A stretch of DNA of 43,301 nt from an uncultured Roseovarius sp. (GTDB taxonomy: Bacteria > Pseudomonadota > Alphaproteobacteria > Rhodobacterales > Rhodobacteraceae): the NCBI GenBank assembly GCA_934501475.1, contig CAKSUL010000013.1, forward strand, positions 1-43,301. Direction: 5' to 3'. The first letter of the stretch is position 1. The number at the start of each line of letters is the position of its first letter. A program made the translations under genes and the position numbers. Shown piece after piece: positions 18,273-25,305 of this stretch. The notes under the pieces were generated by a model. It saw nothing but the letters and a program-made list of their open reading frames with translations, was not told where the DNA came from and made no database searches.

Positions 18273-19966
18273 GCCTGTTCTCCTGCAAGCGGGGGATAGG
18301 TCCAGTCATCCGCGTCCTCACCGGCCAGATCATCGGGGAACGGTGCGTTCTGATACATGTTGATGCGCACCCAGCGATCCGAGCGGGGATCGAAATGACA
18401 GGCCCCGAAAAACGACAGTTTCGCGCGCAGCATGTCGATGGGCATCAGATCGGCGCTGATCGTGTTGTCGCGGATTTCGGCATAGGGCAGGCGCGCGGCG
18501 ATCTGGGTGCGGCGCGCCACATGGCGGTGTTCGGGATGGGCCAGCAGGAATGCGGCAACACTCGCGCCCGCGTCAAATCTGTTGAGATCGCCGTGCATCC
18601 GCACCGCATCGCGCCCCGGACACAACGGCTGTTCATAGGGTTCGACCGGCTCAAGCCGCCGCTCGCCCAGGCGTGGTTCCAGCTTGGCCTCGGACACATA
18701 CCAGACGCGGGCCTGCGCGGCGGGGCTGTCCCAGTCGGTGTTGAGCGCCCAGCCATAGACCTGCGCGCAAAGCGTGCTCAGACGCGCGACCGACATCGAC
18801 CCGTCGATGCGCCAATGGTGGGTTTCATCCGCGGCCATGCACCCGGCCAGCCCGTCCACCAGATCGCCATATGGCTCAAGCAGCAGCGATACCAGCTGTT
18901 CCTGCCCCTCAAGGGTAAGCGCGCCTTCCCCCCATAACCAGAGTCGGTTCCAGGGGCGGTCATCGGTCAGGTCGGCGGTTTCAAGATGGGCCAGCAGACG
19001 GGTCATGTCGGCGCGCAGATCGCTCAGCTTGGCGATCTGGATCGGGTGTTCGCTGTGCCATGCGCGCGCGTGCAGATCGGCGCGCGCCGCGATCCGGGCA
19101 AAGGCGGCGGCGGCGGCCGGCGTGGCGCTGTCGAGCGAGCGCACGCGCGCCAATGCCTCTTCGCGCGCGGCGACCCAGTTGTTCAGAAGCGCCGGGTGAT
19201 TCAGCAGATAGGGGGCCATGCCCAGCCCGGTGGAATTGCCGATGCCAAAACGGCGGCGCAGGGCGGGCTCCATCGTGACGGCGGTGTCGGGGCTGAGCAT
19301 CCGGGCCAGATGTTCGACCAGATCCATCACGAAGGCACGGGTCAGGAAGACCGACAGCATCTCGATCTGGAAGGGGGCCTGAAATTCGGGACGGTTGCAG
19401 GTTTCCTCACGATCCGCCGCGCCGAACTTGCCCGATCCGTAGACGGCAGTGGTGCGCATCAGGTAGCCGACATCGTCGATCAGCGCGCGCGCGGGCTGCT
19501 GGCCGGCGGCCAGGCGGGTAACGACATGATCCCACAGCCGGACCGAGCGGTTCGCCCGGCTGAGCGACAATTCCCGCGCGCTGATGCGCCCGGCCTCCTG
19601 ACGCGGGACATTCTGCGCCAGCCTGTCCAGATCGGCGGCATCGGGCACGCCGTCAAACAGGGTGAATGTGGCATCCCATTCCGTCGCGATCACCCGGTCC
19701 GAGCGTTTCTCGGGGGGCAAATCATTGGCAAAGGCGATCAGGCTATAGCTGTGATCGGGGCCATGCGCGCAATAGACCGCCCGCCCGACGCCGCGCGCGT
19801 CGATGTCGAATACCGGCCGCTCAAAGCGCCAGTTGTCACCCTTGAGGCGGCGCAGCAGGATGCGCATGAAGGACAGGCGGGATTGGTGAAACGACCCCAT
19901 GCGCGCCAGTTGCATCACATGGCCGGGGTCGCGGGGGGCGATGGCGTCTGGATGCGGCTGTTGCAT
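18269..19966 (-). CDS. Conserved-looking 565-residue protein of unknown function
   Basis: I do not recognise this protein. It is a soluble 565-residue product without signal peptide or membrane segment. Recognisable blocks are an N-terminal basic stretch MGSFHQSRLSFMRILLRRLK, a segment VYCAHGPDHSYSLIAFANDL, a midpoint YGSGKFGAADREE, then RRRFGIGNSTGLGMAPYLLN, and a C-terminal FFGACHFDPRSDRWVRINMY. The glycine-rich FGIGNSTGLGMAPYL block looks like a ligand-binding loop, and the many buried-looking Trp and Arg residues suggest an enzyme, but no known catalytic motif was found. It lies 36 bp after the M19-like gene and overlaps the DUF3726-like gene by four bases, in the middle of the hydroxyproline-type operon. 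The reading frame has strong codon bias, supporting a real gene. Confidence 0.85.
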   Translation of the reverse strand: MQQPHPDAIAPRDPGHVMQLARMGSFHQSRLSFMRILLRRLKGDNWRFERPVFDIDARGVGRAVYCAHGPDHSYSLIAFANDLPPEKRSDRVIATEWDATFTLFDGVPDAADLDRLAQNVPRQEAGRISARELSLSRANRSVRLWDHVVTRLAAGQQPARALIDDVGYLMRTTAVYGSGKFGAADREETCNRPEFQAPFQIEMLSVFLTRAFVMDLVEHLARMLSPDTAVTMEPALRRRFGIGNSTGLGMAPYLLNHPALLNNWVAAREEALARVRSLDSATPAAAAAFARIAARADLHARAWHSEHPIQIAKLSDLRADMTRLLAHLETADLTDDRPWNRLWLWGEGALTLEGQEQLVSLLLEPYGDLVDGLAGCMAADETHHWRIDGSMSVARLSTLCAQVYGWALNTDWDSPAAQARVWYVSEAKLEPRLGERRLEPVEPYEQPLCPGRDAVRMHGDLNRFDAGASVAAFLLAHPEHRHVARRTQIAARLPYAEIRDNTISADLMPIDMLRAKLSFFGACHFDPRSDRWVRINMYQNAPFPDDLAGEDADDWTYPPLAGEQA

Positions 19967-20002
19967 GGGATCTCTCCTGTCAGATGATATGTCGATGCGG
20001 TT

Positions 20003-20992
20003 TCAGATCGGATCAGGGCGCGGTGCGAAATTCTGCTCGAAGAAGCGGTGCCAGTTGCCGCCCATCAGCGCGGCGACCTCGGCCGTGTCGAAACCGATGT
20101 CACGCAGGCCGTCGCCGATGCCGGCAAAGTCGCGGTTGTCGCGGAACCATGCGGGCTGGGGCGGGAAACCCGGCGCGCTGGCCGAACCTTCGCCATAGTC
20201 GATTTCCCTGGACCAGCGCCCGACGCGCATCCATTCGACCACGCTGTCGGGGTGATCCTGACACAGATCGGTGCCGATGCCGAAATGCCCGACGCCGAAT
20301 TGTTCGGCGGCGCGGGCGATCATCTCGCAGAAATCGCGCAAGCTGCAGTCGGATTTGCCTTTGAGGTGATGTGGATAGGTGGAAAAGCCCATCATGCCGC
20401 CGTTCTGCGTGACCGCGCGCACCACATCGTCGCGCTTGTTGCGCAGGGCGGGTTGCCAGGAATGCAGGTTGGCATGGGTGATGGTGATCGGGCGCTCCGA
20501 GATATCCGCCGCCTCGATGGTCGAGCGATCGGCCGAATGGCTCATGTCCACGACAAGGCCGACGCGGTTCATTTCCTTGATCACCTGACGCCCCATGCGG
20601 GTGATGCCGGGGTCTTCGGCCTCATAGCAGCCCGTCGCCAGCAGCGACTGGTTGTTGTAGGACAGCTGCATGAAGCGCGCGCCCAGATCGTGCAGGATCT
20701 CGACCAGGCCGATATCGTCCTCGATCGGGCTGGGGTTCTGAAAGCCAAAGAAGATCGCCGTGCGGCCGGACTCGTGCGCGGCGCGCACATCGCCCGCCCA
20801 CCGGCCTCGCATGATCAGGTCAGGATATTGTTCGAACCAGCGGTTCCACTGCTCCATGTTCAGCACGGTTTCGCGGAAATTCTCATGATAGGCGATGGTC
20901 GCATGCACCGCGTCCAGCCCGCCCGCGCGCATCTGGCGGAATATCTTTTCCGACCAGTTGGCATATTGCAGGCCGTCGATGCGGTAGGTCAT
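20003..20992 (-). CDS. Peptidase M19 (membrane dipeptidase)-like protein lacking the first metal site
   Basis: The 329-residue protein has the M19 amidohydrolase scaffold, seen in ILHDLGARFMQLSYNNQ, EMNRVGLVVDMSHS, ITITHANLHSW and FGIGTDL. In true dipeptidases one zinc is held by a HxD pair near the N-terminus and a bridging Glu. Here DGHxD is replaced by D6-G-L-Q-Y10, and the Glu by Gln85 (FFGFQN). The second-site histidines (H152, H173) and substrate Asp (D242) remain. The same replacements, with FGFQN and TGCYE motifs, occur as I recall them in the M19-like protein beside the dimethylglycine demethylase genes of Pseudomonas. It therefore probably has a non-dipeptidase role in amine or imino-acid catabolism. 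No signal peptide; its ATG overlaps the aldehyde dehydrogenase stop by four bases. Confidence 0.85.
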   Translation of the reverse strand: MTYRIDGLQYANWSEKIFRQMRAGGLDAVHATIAYHENFRETVLNMEQWNRWFEQYPDLIMRGRWAGDVRAAHESGRTAIFFGFQNPSPIEDDIGLVEILHDLGARFMQLSYNNQSLLATGCYEAEDPGITRMGRQVIKEMNRVGLVVDMSHSADRSTIEAADISERPITITHANLHSWQPALRNKRDDVVRAVTQNGGMMGFSTYPHHLKGKSDCSLRDFCEMIARAAEQFGVGHFGIGTDLCQDHPDSVVEWMRVGRWSREIDYGEGSASAPGFPPQPAWFRDNRDFAGIGDGLRDIGFDTAEVAALMGGNWHRFFEQNFAPRPDPI

Positions 20993-22440
20993 TCCGGGGT
21001 GCCTGCAAGGATATAGGCGGTTTTCACGGTGGTATAGAATTCCGCCGCCACACGGCCCTGTTCGCGCGGCCCGTAAGAGCTGTCGCCGCGCCCGCCGAAG
21101 GGCACATGGTAGTCGGTGCCCGCGGTGGGCAGGTTCACGGTGACCACGCCGGTGCGCGCGTTGCGCCGGAAATGCGTGGCGCGCGCAAGGCTGCGGGTGA
21201 CGATGCCCGATGTCAGGCCGAAATTGGTGTCGTTGACGACGGCAAGCGCCTCGTCATAGCTGTCCACCTTGATCACGGCGGCCAATGGCGCGAACATTTC
21301 CTCGCGGTTGATGCGCATTTCGTTGGTGGTGTTCAGGAACACGCCGGGCGACATGAAATAGCCTTCGGTGTCGCGCTCGAGCCGCACGCCGCCGCAGGCC
21401 AGTTCGGCGCCTTCGGATTTGCCCAGATCGACATAGGCCAGGTTCTCATTCAGCTGCCCTTGCGAGACGACCGGCCCGATCTGCGTGCCCTCGGCCAAGG
21501 CATGTCCGACCTTCATCGCACGCGCGCCCGTCAGCAGCTTGTCGACAAAGGCGTCATGCACCGAGCCATGCACGATCAGGCGCGACGAAGCGGTGCATTT
21601 CTGCCCGGTGCCGCCGAACGCGCCGCCCAGGGCCAGCGTCACCGCCAGATCCAGATCGGCGTCATCCATCACCGCCAGCGCGTTCTTGCTGCCCATTTCC
21701 ATCTGCACCTTGGTCAGGTTCTGGATGGCCGCCGCCGCGATGCCCTTGCCCACCGGAACCGAGCCGGTGAACGAGATCGCGTTGATTTTCGGGCTTTCGA
21801 TCAGGCGCTGGCCGATCTCGCTTCCGGCCCCCATCACAAGGTTGAACAGGCCCTCGGGGATGTCTTGCCGGGCGATGATCTCGGTCAGGGCATGGGCCGA
21901 GGCGGGGGTCAGATTGGCCGGTTTCCAGATCACCGCGTTGCCATAGGCCAGCGCGGGCGCGATTTTCCAGCTTGCGGTGGCGGTGGGGAAATTCCACGGG
22001 CTGATCACGGCGACCACGCCAACGGGTTCGCGGCGCACGTCCACCTCGATGCCGGGGCGCACGGAATCGGCGTTCTCGCCCAGTTGGCGCAGGCATTCCG
22101 CGGCATAATAGGTGAAAAACTGTCCGGCGCGGTAAACCTCGCCGCGCCCTTCGGCCAGCGGCTTGCCCTCTTCCCGGCTGAGCAGGGTGCCCAGTTCCTC
22201 GGCGCGGGCCATCAATTCGTTGCCGATGGCGTTCAGCACAGCCTGCTTGCGCTCCATCCCGTAAGCGGCCCATTCGGCCTGCGCCAGGCGCGCGGACTCC
22301 AGCGCCATGTCCAGTTGATCGGCGCTGGCCTGTGCATAAAGGCCGATCAGATCGCTGAGGTCGGACGGGTTGCGGTTTTCGATGCTGGACGCCCCGGACA
22401 GCCACTGCCCTGCGATATAGTTCTGTTGAATGTCGCTCAT
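20989..22440 (-). CDS. NAD(P)-dependent aldehyde dehydrogenase, probably 2-oxoglutarate semialdehyde dehydrogenase
   Basis: A 483-residue ALDH-superfamily enzyme that oxidises an aldehyde to its acid. Cofactor and catalytic elements are complete: ISPWNFP with N150, the lysine of WKPANLTPAS, FTGSVPVGKG, general base E248 (QMEMGSKN) and nucleophile C282 (GGTGQKCTASSR). Length and the NLTPAS and EMGSKN segments resemble 2-oxoglutarate semialdehyde dehydrogenases of hydroxyproline, arabinose and glucarate pathways. Together with the hydroxyproline epimerase in the same operon, this suggests the last step to 2-oxoglutarate; the substrate is inferred. The start has AAGGA upstream, immediately preceded by a 14-bp tandem repeat. 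It is the first gene of the five-gene operon. Confidence 0.9.
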   Translation of the reverse strand: MSDIQQNYIAGQWLSGASSIENRNPSDLSDLIGLYAQASADQLDMALESARLAQAEWAAYGMERKQAVLNAIGNELMARAEELGTLLSREEGKPLAEGRGEVYRAGQFFTYYAAECLRQLGENADSVRPGIEVDVRREPVGVVAVISPWNFPTATASWKIAPALAYGNAVIWKPANLTPASAHALTEIIARQDIPEGLFNLVMGAGSEIGQRLIESPKINAISFTGSVPVGKGIAAAAIQNLTKVQMEMGSKNALAVMDDADLDLAVTLALGGAFGGTGQKCTASSRLIVHGSVHDAFVDKLLTGARAMKVGHALAEGTQIGPVVSQGQLNENLAYVDLGKSEGAELACGGVRLERDTEGYFMSPGVFLNTTNEMRINREEMFAPLAAVIKVDSYDEALAVVNDTNFGLTSGIVTRSLARATHFRRNARTGVVTVNLPTAGTDYHVPFGGRGDSSYGPREQGRVAAEFYTTVKTAYILAGTPE

Positions 22441-22453
22441 CTGGTGGGGTCCT

Positions 22454-22509
22454 TGTTTTGGCGGGCAGGTTTTGGCGGGCAGGTTTTCACGGGCAGGTCT
22501 TGACGGGCT
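22454..22509. repeat. Tandem 14-bp repeat, four copies, in the operon leader
   Basis: Four consecutive 14-bp units: 22454-22467, 22468-22481, 22482-22495 and 22496-22509, with consensus GGTTTTGGCGGGCA on the plus strand. The second unit is the exact consensus, the first differs by one base, and the third and fourth differ by two and four. The array lies 14 bp before the aldehyde dehydrogenase start on the minus strand, between it and the LysR gene, so it is in the leader or promoter of the operon. It could be a set of regulator half-sites or a slippage-prone variable repeat. Confidence 0.8.
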
Positions 22510-22614
22510 GGCGAATCCGGCGCGCGCCCGCTGTCATGCGTTGAGGCTATCAGGCCACGCGATTGCGATTGAGGCAAACGCAAAATAATGAAGCGTATTT
22601 CAGAATTCCTGAAG

Positions 22615-23532
22615 TCAGCTGCGCACCCGGCTCAGATCGGCGTGGCGAATGGCATCCCTGAGGGCGCGCGCCGCGGGCGGCAGCAGCGCATCGGGCTGGG
22701 TGATCATCCACACGTCGCGCCGCGCGCCCGCGTCGGTCAGCGGCAGAAACGCAAGATCGGTGAATTCGGGCAGCACCGCCAGTTCGGGCAGGATCGTGAT
22801 CCCCGCCCCGGCGCGCACCATGCTGAGGATCGACGCCGTATTGCGCACCATCAACCGCGAGGCCGCCAGCAGGGGCCGGAAATCCGGGTCGGCGATCTGG
22901 CTGCACAGCCCGTTGGCGATGAAATCCACGTCCTGAATATCGGCCCAGGTCAGTTGCGCCCAACTCTGCGCCAGCGGGTGATCGCTGCGGCACACGACGC
23001 CGTAAGCGTCGGCAAACAGCAATTCGCGGTCCAACCCCGCGATCGGCGGCAGGCTGGCCAGACCGATATCGGCACGATCGGCCATCAGATCACGCTGCAC
23101 CCCCGTTGAATCGCCATCGCTCATCTCGATGCGCACGTTGGGATGGGCCTGGATATAGGATTGAAGGATCGGCGGCATCACCGTTTGCGCCACCGAAGGC
23201 GTGACCGACAGGCGCACATGGCCCAGATCGCCGCGCGACAGGCCCTCGATGGTGCTGACGCTGCGGTCGAAATGCGCCAGTTCGCGCCGTGCCTCGATGG
23301 TGATCTGCTGGCCAAGCGGCGTCAGGCGCGCCTTGCGTGCGCTTTCAAACAGCGGCGCGCCGATATGATCCTCGAACTGGCGCAGCATCATCGACACCGC
23401 CGAGGGCGTGCGATGCAGCGTCACCGCCGCATCCGCCAGGCTGCCACTTTCGGCCACGGCATGAAAAACCCGCAGCATTTCGATCTTGATCGCCAAATTC
23501 AGCGTTCCTGTCGTGGGTGCTTTCGCCTTCAC
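22615..23532 (-). CDS. LysR-family transcriptional regulator
   Basis: A 305-residue LTTR. The N-terminal winged helix-turn-helix spans about 17-76 (MLRVFHAVAESGSLADAAVTLHRTPSAVSMMLRQFE). The effector-binding domain follows from about residue 100, with VRLSVTPSVAQTVMPPIL at its start and SMVRAGAGITILPE near the end. It lies upstream of the aldehyde dehydrogenase operon on the same strand, with 174 bp including the tandem repeat between them, so it may regulate that operon or be co-transcribed with it. LysR genes are more often divergent from their targets; the divergent gene here encodes a complex I subunit, an unlikely target. The effector cannot be told from sequence. Confidence 0.92.
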   Translation of the reverse strand: MKAKAPTTGTLNLAIKIEMLRVFHAVAESGSLADAAVTLHRTPSAVSMMLRQFEDHIGAPLFESARKARLTPLGQQITIEARRELAHFDRSVSTIEGLSRGDLGHVRLSVTPSVAQTVMPPILQSYIQAHPNVRIEMSDGDSTGVQRDLMADRADIGLASLPPIAGLDRELLFADAYGVVCRSDHPLAQSWAQLTWADIQDVDFIANGLCSQIADPDFRPLLAASRLMVRNTASILSMVRAGAGITILPELAVLPEFTDLAFLPLTDAGARRDVWMITQPDALLPPAARALRDAIRHADLSRVRS

Positions 23533-23650
23533 CCTAACTGATTTTCATACCCATGCGCATCCCTTTCCTTGATTCGTCGAATTGGACATATTTGTCACCT
23601 TGCCGTGGCTTTATGAATTTGGGATAAACAGGCGAATATAGGAGTATGCC

Positions 23651-23962
23651 ATGCCTGCCCGCATTTACCGCCCCGCCCGCAACGCCATGACGTCGGGCAC
23701 CGCCAGGACCCGCAAATGGGTGCTGGAATATGTCGCCGGCACCGCCCGCGAGGTGGATCCGCTGATGGGGTGGACCTCGTCGCGTGACACGCAGGCGCAG
23801 GTGCGCATGACCTTCCCGACCAAGGAGGCCGCGCTGAGCTATGCCGCCGATCACGGGATCGAGGCGGTGGTGCAGGACCCCAAACCGCGCAAGCCCGTCA
23901 TCCGCCCCGGCGGGTATGGCGACAATTTCGCAACCAACCGCCGCGCCGTCTGGACCCATTGA
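23651..23962 (+). CDS. NADH-ubiquinone oxidoreductase accessory subunit (NDUFS4-like)
   Basis: The 103-residue protein matches the ETC complex I conserved-region family, bacterial homologues of the 18-kDa/AQDQ subunit NDUFS4 found in alphaproteobacterial complex I. It begins ARIYRPARNAMTSGTARTRK and contains WVLEYV, a DPLMGWTSSRDTQAQVRMTF block and FPTKEAALSYAADHGI, all family signatures. In Paracoccus-type complex I this peripheral-arm subunit contributes to assembly and stability. The ATG at 23651 has AGGAG six bases upstream. It stands alone, away from a nuo operon, divergent from the LysR gene and 83 bp before yhaO. Confidence 0.9.
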   Translation: MPARIYRPARNAMTSGTARTRKWVLEYVAGTAREVDPLMGWTSSRDTQAQVRMTFPTKEAALSYAADHGIEAVVQDPKPRKPVIRPGGYGDNFATNRRAVWTH

Positions 23963-24045
23963 GCGGCCAAACGCTGTGGTGCCGGTGCTGTGCGCGCCGC
24001 CGCGCGCCCTGTGCAGGGCCGCGCGCCCGGCGCATGTGAGGGTCC

Positions 24046-25305
24046 ATGACCATACGCATTCTTCACACCGCCGATCTGCATCTTGATTCGCCGCTGCGCA
24101 GCCTGGCGATGCGTAATCCGGCACTTGAGGCACGAGTGCGCATGGCCAGCCGCGTGGCGCTGGAAAACATGGTGCGCTATTGCCTGGATGAGGACGTGCA
24201 GGCGCTGCTGATCGCGGGTGATCTCTATGACGGGCAGGAACGCAGCGCCAAGACGGCCGCCTATTTCGCTACCCAGATGCAGCGATTGGGCGCGGCCGGC
24301 ATTCAGGTGTTCTACATCAAGGGCAACCATGACGCGGAAAACCCGATTTCCGGTGAAATCGCGCTGCCCGACAACGTGCATGTGTTCGACGGGCGCGGCG
24401 GCAAGGCCCGGCTGGGCGAGACGGATATATGGATTCACGGCGTCAGCTTTCGTGACAAGCACGCGCCCGATTCGCTGTTGGCGAAATACCCGCCGCCGGT
24501 GCCCTCGGCGATCAACATCGCGATGATGCACACATCGCTCAGCGGGGCTGTGGGGCATGATCCCTATGCGCCCTGCACGGTGGCGGATCTGGCGGCGTCG
24601 GGGTTCGATTACTGGGCGCTGGGCCATGTCCACAAGCGTGAGGTGCATGGCCAAGATCCGTGGATCGTGATGCCGGGGATGCCGCAGGGGCGCGACATCG
24701 GTGAGGCGGGCGCGAAATCGGCCACATTGCTGAGCATCGACGCCGGCCGCATCGCGATCAGCGAGGTGGCAACCTCGGTCGTGGAATTCCGCGACGTCAC
24801 CTGTGATCTGGGCGCATTGGACGGCCATGACGGCGTGCGCAATGCGTTGCGCGCCGCGCTGCGCGCCCAGTCAAAAGCGGGCGCGGCCATTGTGCGGGTT
24901 CGCCTGAGCGGTGAAACCCCGATCGCCTGGCAGATCCGGCGCGACGCCGATTACTGGCACGAGACCGCCGAGGCGCTGGCCGAGGATCTGGGCAATGTCT
25001 GGATCGAGAAACTGATCCTCGATCTGCGCAGCCCGGAGGCGGGGCAGGGCACGGGTGAGGGCGCGGGCCAGGGCGCGGGGGTGAATGCGACGCAGGATCT
25101 GCAACACCTGATGGAGGATATCCGCGCCGAGCCGGGTTTCATCGCGGGCGCACGCGCGGAACTTGAGCAGATCCTAGCGCTGTTGCCCGCCGAACGGCGC
25201 CGCGACCTGGCCCCGGATGAGGATGCCCGCGACGCGCTGCTGACGCGCCTGACCACCGATGCGGTCCTGTCGATGGCGGCGCAATTGCGGGGGCGTGACA
25301 CATGA
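24046..25305 (+). CDS. DNA repair exonuclease, YhaO/SbcD-like metallophosphoesterase
   Basis: A 419-residue calcineurin-like phosphoesterase of the Mre11/SbcD type. The two-metal motifs are complete: HTADLHLD (D10, H12), IAGDLYDGQ, IKGNHD, MHTSLSG and the final GHVHKREV. The C-terminal third is variable, as in YhaO, with a glycine-rich linker (GQGTGEGAGQGAGV). It should act as the nuclease subunit with the ATPase encoded next, whose ATG overlaps its stop by four bases (ATGA). This pairing corresponds to the Bacillus YhaO-YhaN system and related alphaproteobacterial pairs. Start at 24046 is preceded by GTGAGGG. Confidence 0.92.
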   Translation: MTIRILHTADLHLDSPLRSLAMRNPALEARVRMASRVALENMVRYCLDEDVQALLIAGDLYDGQERSAKTAAYFATQMQRLGAAGIQVFYIKGNHDAENPISGEIALPDNVHVFDGRGGKARLGETDIWIHGVSFRDKHAPDSLLAKYPPPVPSAINIAMMHTSLSGAVGHDPYAPCTVADLAASGFDYWALGHVHKREVHGQDPWIVMPGMPQGRDIGEAGAKSATLLSIDAGRIAISEVATSVVEFRDVTCDLGALDGHDGVRNALRAALRAQSKAGAAIVRVRLSGETPIAWQIRRDADYWHETAEALAEDLGNVWIEKLILDLRSPEAGQGTGEGAGQGAGVNATQDLQHLMEDIRAEPGFIAGARAELEQILALLPAERRRDLAPDEDARDALLTRLTTDAVLSMAAQLRGRDT

